Shown piece after piece: positions 53,908 to 62,149 of a stretch of 64,000 nucleotides of DNA (position 1 is its first letter; each line of letters begins with the position of its first letter). This stretch comes from Synechococcales cyanobacterium CNB. Its GTDB lineage: Bacteria > Planctomycetota > Phycisphaerae > Phycisphaerales > UBA1924. Both the position numbers and the translations under genes were made by a program. The notes beneath the pieces are model-generated. The model saw only the letters and a list, made by a program, of their open reading frames with translations, was not told the DNA's origin and did no database searches. The DNA lies in the NCBI GenBank assembly GCA_030263455.1, contig SZOZ01000012.1, positions 88,885 through 152,884 on the forward strand, written 5' to 3'.

Positions 53908-54690
53908 ATGATCGACACGCACTGCCATCTCACGTTCGACGACTTCGCGGGACGGGTGCCCGAAACGATCGACGAAGCCATCGCTGCGGGGGTAATGGGG
54001 ATGATCTCCGTCTCCACGACGCCCCCGGACGCGGAGCAGGCTCTGCACCTGGCCGAGACGAACGATCGCGTCTGGTGCACGGCAGGCGTGCATCCGCTGT
54101 ACTCGGATCGCGGGCCGTTCGAGTGGGAGCGGTTGCGGAAGGTCGCGTCCAGCCCGCGGTGCGTCGCGTGGGGCGAACTGGGCCTGGACAACCACTACGA
54201 CCGTCCGGCCCGTGCGGTGCAGGACACCGTGCTTGCGGAGCAACTGGCGTTCATCGAGCGGGTGCACGAGGGCGGCCGGGCACTGCCGGTCGTGCTGCAC
54301 TGCCGCGAGGCGTTTGACGACCTGATCCCTGTACTTCGGCGGACGCGGCTGGACCCGACGCGGTTCGTCTTCCACTGCTTCACGGGCGGGCCGGCGGACG
54401 TGCGAAAGGTACTGGACTTCGGCGCGATGGTCTCGTTCACGGGAGTAGTGACGTACCGGAATGCGCGCGAGGTGGCCGAGGCCGCGCGGCTCGTGCCGCT
54501 CGACCGCATCATGGTCGAGACCGACGCCCCGTTCCTCTCGCCCGAGCCGGTGCGTGGCAGGCGACCCTGCCGACCGGCGTTCGTGCGGCACACGGCCGAG
54601 TTCCTCGCCCGATTGCGCTGCGATGACTGGGAGACCTTCCACGCGGCCATCAACTTGAACACGGAGCGGTTCTTTGGTGTGAAAGCGTGA
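53908..54690 (+). CDS. TatD-family metal-dependent hydrolase
   Basis: 260 residues, the usual length. TIM-barrel amidohydrolase relative with 3'-5' DNase activity described for TatD. Metal ligands: MIDTHCHLTF (His5, His7), the WGELGLD strand with the Glu, VLHCREAF, FHCFTGG and the METDAPFLSP Asp. The start is the ATG at 53908, which places the first metal motif directly at the N-terminus as in the family; upstream in-frame starts have no support. Divergent from the transglutaminase-like gene and followed by lgt. Confidence 0.93.
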   Translation: MIDTHCHLTFDDFAGRVPETIDEAIAAGVMGMISVSTTPPDAEQALHLAETNDRVWCTAGVHPLYSDRGPFEWERLRKVASSPRCVAWGELGLDNHYDRPARAVQDTVLAEQLAFIERVHEGGRALPVVLHCREAFDDLIPVLRRTRLDPTRFVFHCFTGGPADVRKVLDFGAMVSFTGVVTYRNAREVAEAARLVPLDRIMVETDAPFLSPEPVRGRRPCRPAFVRHTAEFLARLRCDDWETFHAAINLNTERFFGVKA

Positions 54691-54790
54691 GGAGAAGACC
54701 AACGGGACCTGCAACGCCCCACGCTGTTACACTGTCTCTCGTCTGCGCCCCCTTGATGCCTTGAACCCGCTGCCCTTGATCCTTTCTTCC

Positions 54791-55831
54791 ATGCTGCACA
54801 CTCTCGACCCCTTCGTCTTCGAGTTCGCGCCCGGATGGGGCGTGCGGTGGTATGGGCTGTCGTATGTCGCCGGGTTCGTGGCCGGGTGGCTGCTGCTGCG
54901 ATTGCTTGCGCGGCGGGGTCTGGCGATGGTGCCCGCGGATCGTGTCGCCGACGCGATGCTCTGGATCGTCGCGGGCGTGCTGATCGGAGGCAGGCTCGGC
55001 TACGTGCTGCTGTACAAGCCCGAGTACCTGTGGACCTTCGAAGCAGAGTTCCCGTGGTGGGCCGTGCTGGCGATCAACCGGGGCGGCATGGCGAGCCACG
55101 GCGGGATGATCGGCGTGATCCTCGCCGCCTGGCGCATCAGCCGCGGATGGCGCGACGACGACTGCACGGTCCGTGGCCGCTGCCATCCGCTGCACGTCAT
55201 GGACCTGATGGCGCTCATCGCACCGCCCGGGCTGCTCTTTGGTCGTGTTGCGAACTTCGTCAACGGCGAGCTTCCCGGTCGGGTCGTCGCCCGCCCGGGC
55301 GAGCCGGCTCCATGGTGGAGCGTGAAGTTCCCGCAGGAGATCGTCAGCGGGCACGAGTCCTTCCGCACACCCGAGCAGGAACAAGCCGTAGACAACATCG
55401 TGTCGCGCTACATGCTGCCAGGCGACGACTTTGCAGCGGGATTCGAGCGGATGTTGCGGGCGCTGCGCCACGGCGGAGAAGAGGCCGATCGGCTCGCTGC
55501 CGAGTTGTCCCCGCTCATCTCCGCCCGTGCTCCGTCGCAACTCCTCCAGGCTCTCTGCGAGGGCGTGGTCGTCGGGGCAGTCGTTTGGACGGTCGGCGTG
55601 GCGATGGGTCGGCTCCGCTCGCCCGGTGTCGTCGGGGCGTGGTTCCTCGTCTCCTACGGCGTGCTGCGTATCGCCACCGAGTTCGTGCGTCTGCCCGATG
55701 CCGATCTCGCCGTCCAGCGCGTGCTCGGCCTGAGCAGGGGACAGTGGTTCAGCGCGGTCATGGTGGCGGTGGGGCTCTTGGTCATGGCTGTGCCGAGACT
55801 GCGCGGGAAGACCGGCGGACCGGGGACGTGA
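54791..55831 (+). CDS. lgt: Prolipoprotein diacylglyceryl transferase
   Basis: 346 residues, longer than the usual 260-300. It attaches the diacylglyceryl group to lipobox Cys in the inner membrane. Motifs: [25 protein letters not shown], the [13 protein letters not shown] segment (the family usually has SFHGG), [13 protein letters not shown] and, at the end, [18 protein letters not shown]. The extra length is a loop of about 60 residues between the NGE motif and the last helices (about 185-260). The start is the ATG at 54791 rather than a TTG 30 bases upstream. Its substrates here would include the M1 lipoprotein at 5083-7110. Confidence 0.92.
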   Translation: MLHTLDPFVFEFAPGWGVRWYGLSYVAGFVAGWLLLRLLARRGLAMVPADRVADAMLWIVAGVLIGGRLGYVLLYKPEYLWTFEAEFPWWAVLAINRGGMASHGGMIGVILAAWRISRGWRDDDCTVRGRCHPLHVMDLMALIAPPGLLFGRVANFVNGELPGRVVARPGEPAPWWSVKFPQEIVSGHESFRTPEQEQAVDNIVSRYMLPGDDFAAGFERMLRALRHGGEEADRLAAELSPLISARAPSQLLQALCEGVVVGAVVWTVGVAMGRLRSPGVVGAWFLVSYGVLRIATEFVRLPDADLAVQRVLGLSRGQWFSAVMVAVGLLVMAVPRLRGKTGGPGT

Positions 55832-55926
55832 CCGGCGCAAGCCGCTGCGCTCTCCCCGGTTCGGCCGGGCGATCATGGCCGACGGCTACCATTGCCCTCG
55901 CACACGGGAACGACCGGAGACGACGC

Positions 55927-57348
55927 ATGACGTGGCTGATGGTGAAGGATGCGCTGAGAGCCGAGCCGGGGACGCGCTGCGCCGTAAAGGGGTGGGTGCG
56001 CACGCGACGGGACTCGAAAGCGGACGGCGGACTGTCATTCATCAACGTCCACGACGGCACGTGCTTCGACCCGATCCAAGTCGTCGCCCGTGCGGACCTG
56101 CCGAACTATGCGGCCGAGGTCGCTCGGCTGACCACGCACTGCGCCGTCGAGTGCGACGGGGAGATCGTGAAGAACCCCAAGGGCGGCAACGAGATCAACG
56201 CGACGGCCGTGCGCGTCGTCGGCTGGGTGGACGACCCGGACACCTACCCGGTGCAGCCCAAGCAGCACTCGTTCGAGTACCTGCGCGAGGTGGCCCACCT
56301 GCGCTCACGGACCAACACTTTCGGCGCCGTCGCCCGCGTGCGGCACACGCTGGCGTGCGCCATCCACCGCTTCTTTGACGAGCGGGGGTTCTTCTACGTC
56401 CACACGCCGATCATCACGGCCAGCGACTGCGAAGGCGCAGGGCAGATGTTCCGCGTGAGCACGCTGGACCTCGTGAACCCGCCGCGCACGCCGGAGGGAG
56501 GGGTGGACTACGCCGAGGACTTCTTCGGCAAGGAAGCACACCTCACCGTGAGCGGGCAACTGAACGTCGAAACCTATTGCCAGGCGCTTTCGAGGGTGTA
56601 CACCTTCGGCCCGACGTTCAGGGCGGAGAACTCGAACACGAGCCGACACCTTGCCGAGTTCTGGATGATCGAGCCTGAGATCGCCTTCGCCGACCTGCAC
56701 GACGACGCGACGCTGGCTGAGGAGTTCATCAAGTTCCTGATCGACGATCTGCTATCGCGCCGGTCGGACGACATGGCCTTTTTCGACCAGCGGATCGAGA
56801 AAGGCCTCATCGAGCGGCTGCGCCACGTACTGGAGACGCCCTTCCGGCGGCTGCCGTACACAGAGGGCGTCGCCATCCTGCGTGATGCGCAGAGCAAGGG
56901 CGTGAAGTTCGAGTTCCCGGTCGAGTGGGGCAAGGATTTGCAATCGGAGCACGAGCGCTACCTGACCGAGCAGCACTTCAGGCAGCCCGTGGTCCTCATG
57001 AACTACCCGAAACAGATCAAGGCGTTCTACATGCGCGTGAACGATGCGGGCACGGACGGCGCACCCGGCGAGACCGTAGCCGCGATGGACGTGCTGGTGC
57101 CTGGGATCGGTGAGATCATCGGCGGCAGCCAGCGCGAGGAACGGCTGGAAGTGCTCGACCGTCGCATCGACGAGATGGGACTGCACAAGCCCGACTACTG
57201 GTGGTACCGCGACCTGCGCCGCTACGGCACCGTGCCGCATGCGGGCTTCGGCCTGGGCTTCGAGCGGCTGATCCTGTTCTGCACGGGTATGCAGAACATC
57301 CGCGACGTGATCCCGTTCCCACGTGCGCCGAAACAGGCGGAGTTCTGA
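55927..57348 (+). CDS. asnS: Asparaginyl-tRNA synthetase
   Basis: 473 residues, the standard length. Class IIb aminoacyl-tRNA synthetase. The N-terminal OB-fold ([19 protein letters not shown]) is followed by the catalytic domain with [21 protein letters not shown], motif 2 [21 protein letters not shown], the [12 protein letters not shown] segment and motif 3 [10 protein letters not shown] with the class II Arg. It reads as AsnRS rather than AspRS because the DCEGAG insert and the [14 protein letters not shown] segment are AsnRS-like. The start is the ATG at 55927; a much longer open frame upstream overlaps lgt and is spurious. Confidence 0.95.
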   Translation: MTWLMVKDALRAEPGTRCAVKGWVRTRRDSKADGGLSFINVHDGTCFDPIQVVARADLPNYAAEVARLTTHCAVECDGEIVKNPKGGNEINATAVRVVGWVDDPDTYPVQPKQHSFEYLREVAHLRSRTNTFGAVARVRHTLACAIHRFFDERGFFYVHTPIITASDCEGAGQMFRVSTLDLVNPPRTPEGGVDYAEDFFGKEAHLTVSGQLNVETYCQALSRVYTFGPTFRAENSNTSRHLAEFWMIEPEIAFADLHDDATLAEEFIKFLIDDLLSRRSDDMAFFDQRIEKGLIERLRHVLETPFRRLPYTEGVAILRDAQSKGVKFEFPVEWGKDLQSEHERYLTEQHFRQPVVLMNYPKQIKAFYMRVNDAGTDGAPGETVAAMDVLVPGIGEIIGGSQREERLEVLDRRIDEMGLHKPDYWWYRDLRRYGTVPHAGFGLGFERLILFCTGMQNIRDVIPFPRAPKQAEF

Positions 57349-57376
57349 GCCACGACCGATTATCCGGCCGTGGCTC
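57347..57376. repeat. 8-bp inverted repeat between asnS and marC
   Basis: GAGCCACG (57347-57354) and CGTGGCTC (57369-57376) pair around the 14-base junction of the two convergent genes, overlapping the last codons of marC. No T-tract; possibly a weak bidirectional terminator. Confidence 0.35.
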
Positions 57377-57995
57377 CCAGCCCGAAGAACCCCTGCAACC
57401 CCGTCAGCACGCCGTTGGCCGCGATCCCGGCCGTGATGAGGCCCATCACGCGGCTGATGATGCTCGCCCCCGCCTGCCCGATCAGTCGGTGGATGCGCTC
57501 AGCGATGAGCAGGCACGCCAGCACGATGCCGAGCACGACGAGCATGATGCCGAGCGTCGCGGCCTGCTGGATCACGCTGAACTTCGCGTTGTCCGTTGTC
57601 ACCACGATCGCCACGATCGAGCCGGGACCGGCGATCGAGGGGATGGCGAGCGGGTAGATCGCCAGGTCGTAGGCATCGGCGGCCGCCTTCGGCACGACGG
57701 AGACCTCCGATTCCGGCTTGCTCGTGCCGAAGATCATGTCCAACGCGAAGAGAAAGAGGATGATCCCACCAGCCACGCGGAAAGCGTGAAGTGAGATGCC
57801 CATCGCGTTGAGCACGAACTGGCCGAAGATGCCGAAGAAAAGCAGCACACCCGCCGAGACGAGCACCGCCCGGAAGGCGATGCGCCGCCGCAGGCCCGGC
57901 GCGGCCCGAGACGCGATGGCGATGAAGACCGGCACCGACCCGACCGGATCGATGATCGTGAAAAGAAGCACGAAATCATTCAGCAGGCGTTCCAC
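57360..57995 (-). CDS. MarC-family integral membrane protein
   Basis: 211 residues with six predicted membrane segments, the MarC family layout. The family signature FTIIDPVGSVPVFIAIA lies near the N-terminus, and AIPSIAGPGSIVAIVV in the middle. The function is unsettled; MarC is not required for multiple antibiotic resistance despite its name. The start is the GTG at 57995 because it gives the normal family N-terminus; upstream in-frame sequence is unsupported. Convergent with asnS. Confidence 0.9.
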   Translation of the reverse strand: MERLLNDFVLLFTIIDPVGSVPVFIAIASRAAPGLRRRIAFRAVLVSAGVLLFFGIFGQFVLNAMGISLHAFRVAGGIILFLFALDMIFGTSKPESEVSVVPKAAADAYDLAIYPLAIPSIAGPGSIVAIVVTTDNAKFSVIQQAATLGIMLVVLGIVLACLLIAERIHRLIGQAGASIISRVMGLITAGIAANGVLTGLQGFFGLGATAG

Positions 57996-58049
57996 GGGGG
58001 GGCCCTCGAGCGGGGAGCATAGCGGGAACCGGACGCGGGAAACGATCGA

Positions 58050-58055
58050 TATCAT
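58050..58055 (+). promoter_or_regulatory. -10-like TATCAT, leaderless arrangement
   Basis: TATCAT ends 6 bases before the ATG at 58062, with no ribosome-binding site. Confidence 0.4.
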
Positions 58056-58061
58056 CCGCCG

Positions 58062-59192
58062 ATGCAAGCGATCCTCCTGGCAGCCGTTGTCGTTCTCGCC
58101 CAGCCCGCCCCGCCCTCGCGCGATGACGCCGCGTCCGGTGTGCCGCTGCTGTTGGCGAAGATGGCCGAGGCGGTCCTGAGCGCAGACGCCGAACGCTACC
58201 TCTCCCTCGTCGACCCGACCGAGCCGGAGTTCGCCAAGGAGCAGGAGAACTGGGCCAAGGACTTCGTCGAGCGGCCGACGGCCGCGTTTGCGCTCGATCT
58301 CGACGGTGGCCTTCTGGTCGAAGTGGACGGCGGCAACGCAGCCATCGGCACGCTCACGGTGCGGTGGCAAATGCCCGAGCGCCCCGAGCGAACGATCCGC
58401 CATGCGGCAAGGTTTACAAACCGCGACGGGACATGGCTCTACGCCGGAGAGGCATGGAAACGCGTGGCCTCGAACGACGGGTCGAACATCGCGCTCTACC
58501 TCGACGATGCGTTGCGGGACGTGGCCGTGAATGTCGTCGAGTTGCTGCCGGAGGTCCGTGAGCATGTGAACGCCGGCTTCGAGACGCCCCTGGACCACGT
58601 GCAGGTGGTCAAGATCTACGGCGAGATGGAGCACCTGCAGGCTTCCATCTTTCTGAGTTACGAGGACGCGCTCGGCGGATGGAACGAGCCGGGAGAGTCG
58701 ATCAAAATTCTTGCCACGCCACGATCACCGGCCCGTCAGCTGCGCGTGCTGCTCGCGCACGAGTACGGACACGTCGCCACGTTCTCCATGGGCGACAGGG
58801 CGACCGAGATCCCGTGGTGGGTGGCCGAGGGAGCCGCGGAACTCGCGGCCGAGCGGTATTCCGGTCGATCGGGACCGGAGAGCGTGGACCGCATGATCCG
58901 CCAACTGGCCGAACAGGGAGGTCTGGCCGAGTGGGATCTGCTGAGCGACTTCCGCAACACGCGACCCGAGCACGGCATGCTCGTCTACAAGCAGGGCCAG
59001 CACATGCTCGGGTACGTCTCCGGACGATTCGGCAGGTCCGCCCGCAACCAGTGGATCGCGCGCATGACGCGCGGCCAGTCACTCGACGAGGCGACGCGAG
59101 GCGCATTCGGGATGACGTTCGCGGACCTCGACAGGGATTGGCGAGCGTCGCTGCTCGCTGCGGCCTCCGACGGCGAGGACGAAGCGCAGTAG
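58062..59192 (+). CDS. Secreted gluzincin-like putative metalloprotease
   Basis: 376 residues. The N-terminal signal is short (about 1-14, ending VLAQ). Residues 20-160 form an unrecognised domain that resembles an NTF2-like or SnoaL-like fold in composition. The C-terminal half has the zinc motif HEYGH at 233-237 and a Glu256 in WWVAEGAAE exactly 18 residues after the second His, the HEXXHX18E pattern of gluzincins, as in peptidase MA-like proteins. Peptidase activity is predicted but not certain. The start is the ATG 6 bases after TATCAT. Divergent from marC. Confidence 0.8.
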   Translation: MQAILLAAVVVLAQPAPPSRDDAASGVPLLLAKMAEAVLSADAERYLSLVDPTEPEFAKEQENWAKDFVERPTAAFALDLDGGLLVEVDGGNAAIGTLTVRWQMPERPERTIRHAARFTNRDGTWLYAGEAWKRVASNDGSNIALYLDDALRDVAVNVVELLPEVREHVNAGFETPLDHVQVVKIYGEMEHLQASIFLSYEDALGGWNEPGESIKILATPRSPARQLRVLLAHEYGHVATFSMGDRATEIPWWVAEGAAELAAERYSGRSGPESVDRMIRQLAEQGGLAEWDLLSDFRNTRPEHGMLVYKQGQHMLGYVSGRFGRSARNQWIARMTRGQSLDEATRGAFGMTFADLDRDWRASLLAAASDGEDEAQ

Positions 59193-59247
59193 GAGGAGAA
59201 ACCGGCAGGCGCCAGCGCACCCGGGCGACGCTTCGTAGCGCTTCCGA

Positions 59248-59961
59248 TCAGTGTTCACCCGCGCGATCGGTCGGCGGCGTTGCCGGCGCGGACGCGATCT
59301 CCGGCGGCGGAGCGTCGGGCGGCTCACCTCCGGGACCGCGGAGCACAAGCACGACGGTCCACACGCACACGGCATAAAAGAGCGTCATCACGCCGATCCA
59401 ACCGATCGAGTCGCGCACGCCGCGCGGCATCCCCGAGACGCGCCGGGCAACCGGCTCGACCGCTCCCGCCAGCGCGTTGCAGAACGAATCGGTGAACGGC
59501 GCTCTGCTCTGCCGTGGGGTCGCTTCCCTAGAATCGACGCCACGGACGGGACTCGGCACGCTCGCCGTCACTGGAGTAGACACGGGTGCGTCGGACCGCG
59601 CAGCCGTTCGTGTCTCAGCGGATTGCTCCGCAGTCACGGACTGTTGGGGAGCGTGCGCCGTCCCGGCATGGTTCTCGACGGGTGAATCCTCCCCTGCCGA
59701 GGGCGGAGCGGACCGAGGCGCCGCCTCGATCTCGACGTCCCCCTCCTGCTGCAGCAACTCCTCCGACAGCGCGGCGAGTTGATGGTCGAGCGCTTCGATG
59801 CGCGCGTCCGACCGCGCATTCGTCTGCTCAGGCGCGGTCGAATCGCCCCCCCCTTCGGCGACGGGCTCGGCGTCCAGCCTGCTCAGCAGACTGTCCACCT
59901 GGCGCTGGAGGTCGTCCATCCTGGCCGGCGGATCGTCGAGGGTCGTGGGTTGTTCGGGCAT
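59248..59961 (-). CDS. Membrane-anchored protein with N-terminal coiled coil, unknown function
   Basis: 237 residues. An N-terminal region with heptad-like helices (about 14-75, with MDDLQRQVDSLLSRL and IEALDHQLAALSEELLQQE) is followed by a Pro/Ala/Ser-rich linker (about 80-150) and one membrane segment near 193-212, ending in a Pro-rich tail. No enzyme motif. It may be a scaffold tethered to the membrane. The start is the ATG at 59961 after AGGGGAGCTTCCCGG. Convergent with the metalloprotease gene. Confidence 0.65.
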   Translation of the reverse strand: MPEQPTTLDDPPARMDDLQRQVDSLLSRLDAEPVAEGGGDSTAPEQTNARSDARIEALDHQLAALSEELLQQEGDVEIEAAPRSAPPSAGEDSPVENHAGTAHAPQQSVTAEQSAETRTAARSDAPVSTPVTASVPSPVRGVDSREATPRQSRAPFTDSFCNALAGAVEPVARRVSGMPRGVRDSIGWIGVMTLFYAVCVWTVVLVLRGPGGEPPDAPPPEIASAPATPPTDRAGEH

Positions 59962-60114
59962 CCGGGAAGCTCCCCTTCGATGATCGGCCTACTCGGCCCC
60001 GGACTCAAGGGGCGTCCGGTGGCCACCCCTGCCAAAGCCCTCTACGCTGGGAATGACCCTCACGAAGCGCCCACAACCCCCCACCCTCCTCTCACACCGC
60101 CGCAGGGTTCGACC

Positions 60115-60858
60115 ATGCACAGGGTCTTTCTCCGAGAGACGGGGCCGGATGCCGACGGCGTGCTGACGATCGTCGGCGACGAGGCCCGCCATGCGCTCCG
60201 AGTCAAGAGACTCGAGCCAAGGGACACCCTCGAACTGCTCGACGGCGAAGGAGCGGTTCACACTGCCCGCATCGAAGCCTTCGACAAGCACGGCAGGGGC
60301 GAGTGGCTCATGCGGGTGCGCGTCGAGCGGACGGAGCGCAGGCCTCCCCTTGCGCCGGCCATCCACGCGGTCGTAGCCGCACCGAAAGGGCCGCACCTCG
60401 ACGAGTTGATCTCGCAACTCAGCCAGGTGGGCGCGGCGTCGTGGTCGCCGTTGCGCTGCGAGCGCAGCGTTTCCGAACCTGGCGACAAGCGACTCGAACG
60501 GCTCCGGCGGATCGCGGAGGAATCGTCGAAGCAGTGCGGCCGGGCCTGGTCATTGCGCATCCGACCGCTGACCGAGTTTGACGGAGCGCTTACGCCCGCG
60601 CCCGCGATCGTGATCGCTGACCCGAACGGCGGCGTCTACAGACCGACGCGCAGCCCCGAGATCCGCCTGCTCGTGGGACCGGAGGGAGGCTGGAGCGACG
60701 GCGAACTCGAACGGGCACGGGCCGCCGGCGTGCAGGTCGCCCGCTTCGGTCCTCACGCCATGCGTTTGGAGACCGCCGCCGTGGTCGCCGCCGCGGTCAT
60801 CCTCGAACTGGAACTGAACCATCCGGCAGGCCGCAGCGTACCGCCGGGCGACCTGTAA
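60115..60858 (+). CDS. rsmE: 16S rRNA (uracil(1498)-N3)-methyltransferase RsmE
   Basis: 247 residues, the usual length. SPOUT methyltransferase acting on U1498 of 16S rRNA. The N-terminal PUA-like domain ends around residue 75; the C-terminal SPOUT domain shows AVVAAPKGPHLDELI, ERSVSEPGDKRLERLRRIAEESSKQCGR, the knot segment LLVGPEGGWSDGEL and FGPHAMRLETAAV, all family hallmarks. The start is the ATG at 60115; upstream in-frame sequence is not supported. The squalene-cyclase-repeat gene follows after 59 bases. Confidence 0.94.
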   Translation: MHRVFLRETGPDADGVLTIVGDEARHALRVKRLEPRDTLELLDGEGAVHTARIEAFDKHGRGEWLMRVRVERTERRPPLAPAIHAVVAAPKGPHLDELISQLSQVGAASWSPLRCERSVSEPGDKRLERLRRIAEESSKQCGRAWSLRIRPLTEFDGALTPAPAIVIADPNGGVYRPTRSPEIRLLVGPEGGWSDGELERARAAGVQVARFGPHAMRLETAAVVAAAVILELELNHPAGRSVPPGDL

Positions 60859-60917
60859 CAGAAAAGCCGGTTTCCTGCACCCGCACGGGGAATCCGCGAG
60901 CGGACAAGGAGAGCACG

Positions 60918-62117
60918 ATGGGCATTCGAAGGATTGCGATGGCGAGCCTTGCGACAGCGGCGTTGCTGTGCGGGCCGGTCTGCGCGCAACCGCGGCTGGA
61001 CGAGGAACATCAGCGACTCGCCGCGGAGGTCGCCGCGAGGGCCGTCGAGTTCATGCGGGCGCAGCAGGACGCCGAGTCCGGCGGGTGGAGCGTCGCGCCG
61101 CCTGGGCGGCAACTGCCGGCGATCACCGCGCTGGCGATCAACGGGCTGCGGCTCAACGGCGTGCCGAACGACGACCCCGCCGTGCGACGCGGCGTCGAGT
61201 TCCTGCTCGCGCACCGCAAGCCGGACGGCGGCATCTACGACACGCTGCTGCCGTCGTACAACACGGCCTGCGCACTCTCGGCACTCGCGGGCATCGACGA
61301 TCCGAAGGTCATCGCCGCGATCGAACCGGCCCAGCGCTTCCTCGTCAGCCTGCAATGGTCGGAGGAATCCGGCGACAATCCGACCGTCGCTCGCGTCGGG
61401 CCGGACAACCCGTTCTACGGCGGCATCGGGTACGGGCAGCACGGCCGCCCGGACCTGTCCAACCTCGGCCTCGCCCTGCAAGGCCTGAAAGACTCGGGGC
61501 TTGACCGGGGCTCGCCCGCCTACAAGCGTGCCGTTGTCTTCCTGTCTCGCCTGCAGATGGTGGACGAGATCAACGACATGCCCTACGCCGACGGGTCCGA
61601 GCAGGGCGGGTTCATCTACGCCACCGGCCCCGACGCCGCTCATCCCACCATCGGCGAGTCGAAGGCGGGCGAGATCGTCGAAACGCTCCCCGACGGCACG
61701 AAGGTGAGTCGGCTGCGGGCCTACGGGTCGATGACGTACACGGGGTTCAAGAGTTACGTCTACGCAGGGTTGCCGCGCGACGACGAGCGCGTGCTGGCTG
61801 CGCTGAACTGGCTGCGGCGTCACTACACGCTCGACGAGAACCCCGGGCTGGGGCCGGAAGGGCTGTACTACTACTACGTCGTCATGGCCCGTGCGCTCGA
61901 CGCCTGGGGCGAGCCGACGATCGCGGTCGCCAGCGAGAACGGACGCGAGGAATCCCGCCGCTGGGCCGAGGACCTCGTCCGCAAGCTCGCGTCGCTTCAG
62001 CAGCCGGACGGCTCCTTCCGGCCCATCGCCGCGCGGTGGATGGAAGGCGATCCGGAACTCATCACGGCCTACTCGCTGGTCGCGCTCGGCGCGGCCCGCG
62101 GCGGGCCGATAGACTGA
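60918..62117 (+). CDS. Secreted prenyltransferase/squalene-oxidase repeat protein
   Basis: 399 residues. The signal peptide is about 1-23. The mature part consists of helical repeats of the prenyltransferase/squalene cyclase type: FMRAQQDAESGGW, FLLAHRKPDGGIYD, LSRLQMVDEINDMPY and SLQQPDGSFRP, spaced as in an alpha/alpha barrel. No DXDD or other cyclase catalytic motif is present, so it is probably not an active terpene cyclase; the family is common in planctomycetes with unknown role. The start is the ATG at 60918 after AAGGAGAGCACG. Confidence 0.85.
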   Translation: MGIRRIAMASLATAALLCGPVCAQPRLDEEHQRLAAEVAARAVEFMRAQQDAESGGWSVAPPGRQLPAITALAINGLRLNGVPNDDPAVRRGVEFLLAHRKPDGGIYDTLLPSYNTACALSALAGIDDPKVIAAIEPAQRFLVSLQWSEESGDNPTVARVGPDNPFYGGIGYGQHGRPDLSNLGLALQGLKDSGLDRGSPAYKRAVVFLSRLQMVDEINDMPYADGSEQGGFIYATGPDAAHPTIGESKAGEIVETLPDGTKVSRLRAYGSMTYTGFKSYVYAGLPRDDERVLAALNWLRRHYTLDENPGLGPEGLYYYYVVMARALDAWGEPTIAVASENGREESRRWAEDLVRKLASLQQPDGSFRPIAARWMEGDPELITAYSLVALGAARGGPID

Positions 62118-62149
62118 TCTCCCCGGACACCGCACACGAAAGGCGCCCG

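Noticed and set aside
54835..55926. N-terminal extension of asnS through the lgt gene
   Set aside because: AsnRS of normal length begins at 55927; the extension is an out-of-frame reading of lgt.
60918..62117. Active terpene or squalene cyclase
   Set aside because: The repeat fold is present, but the DXDD acid motif and cyclase length are missing, and the protein has a signal peptide.
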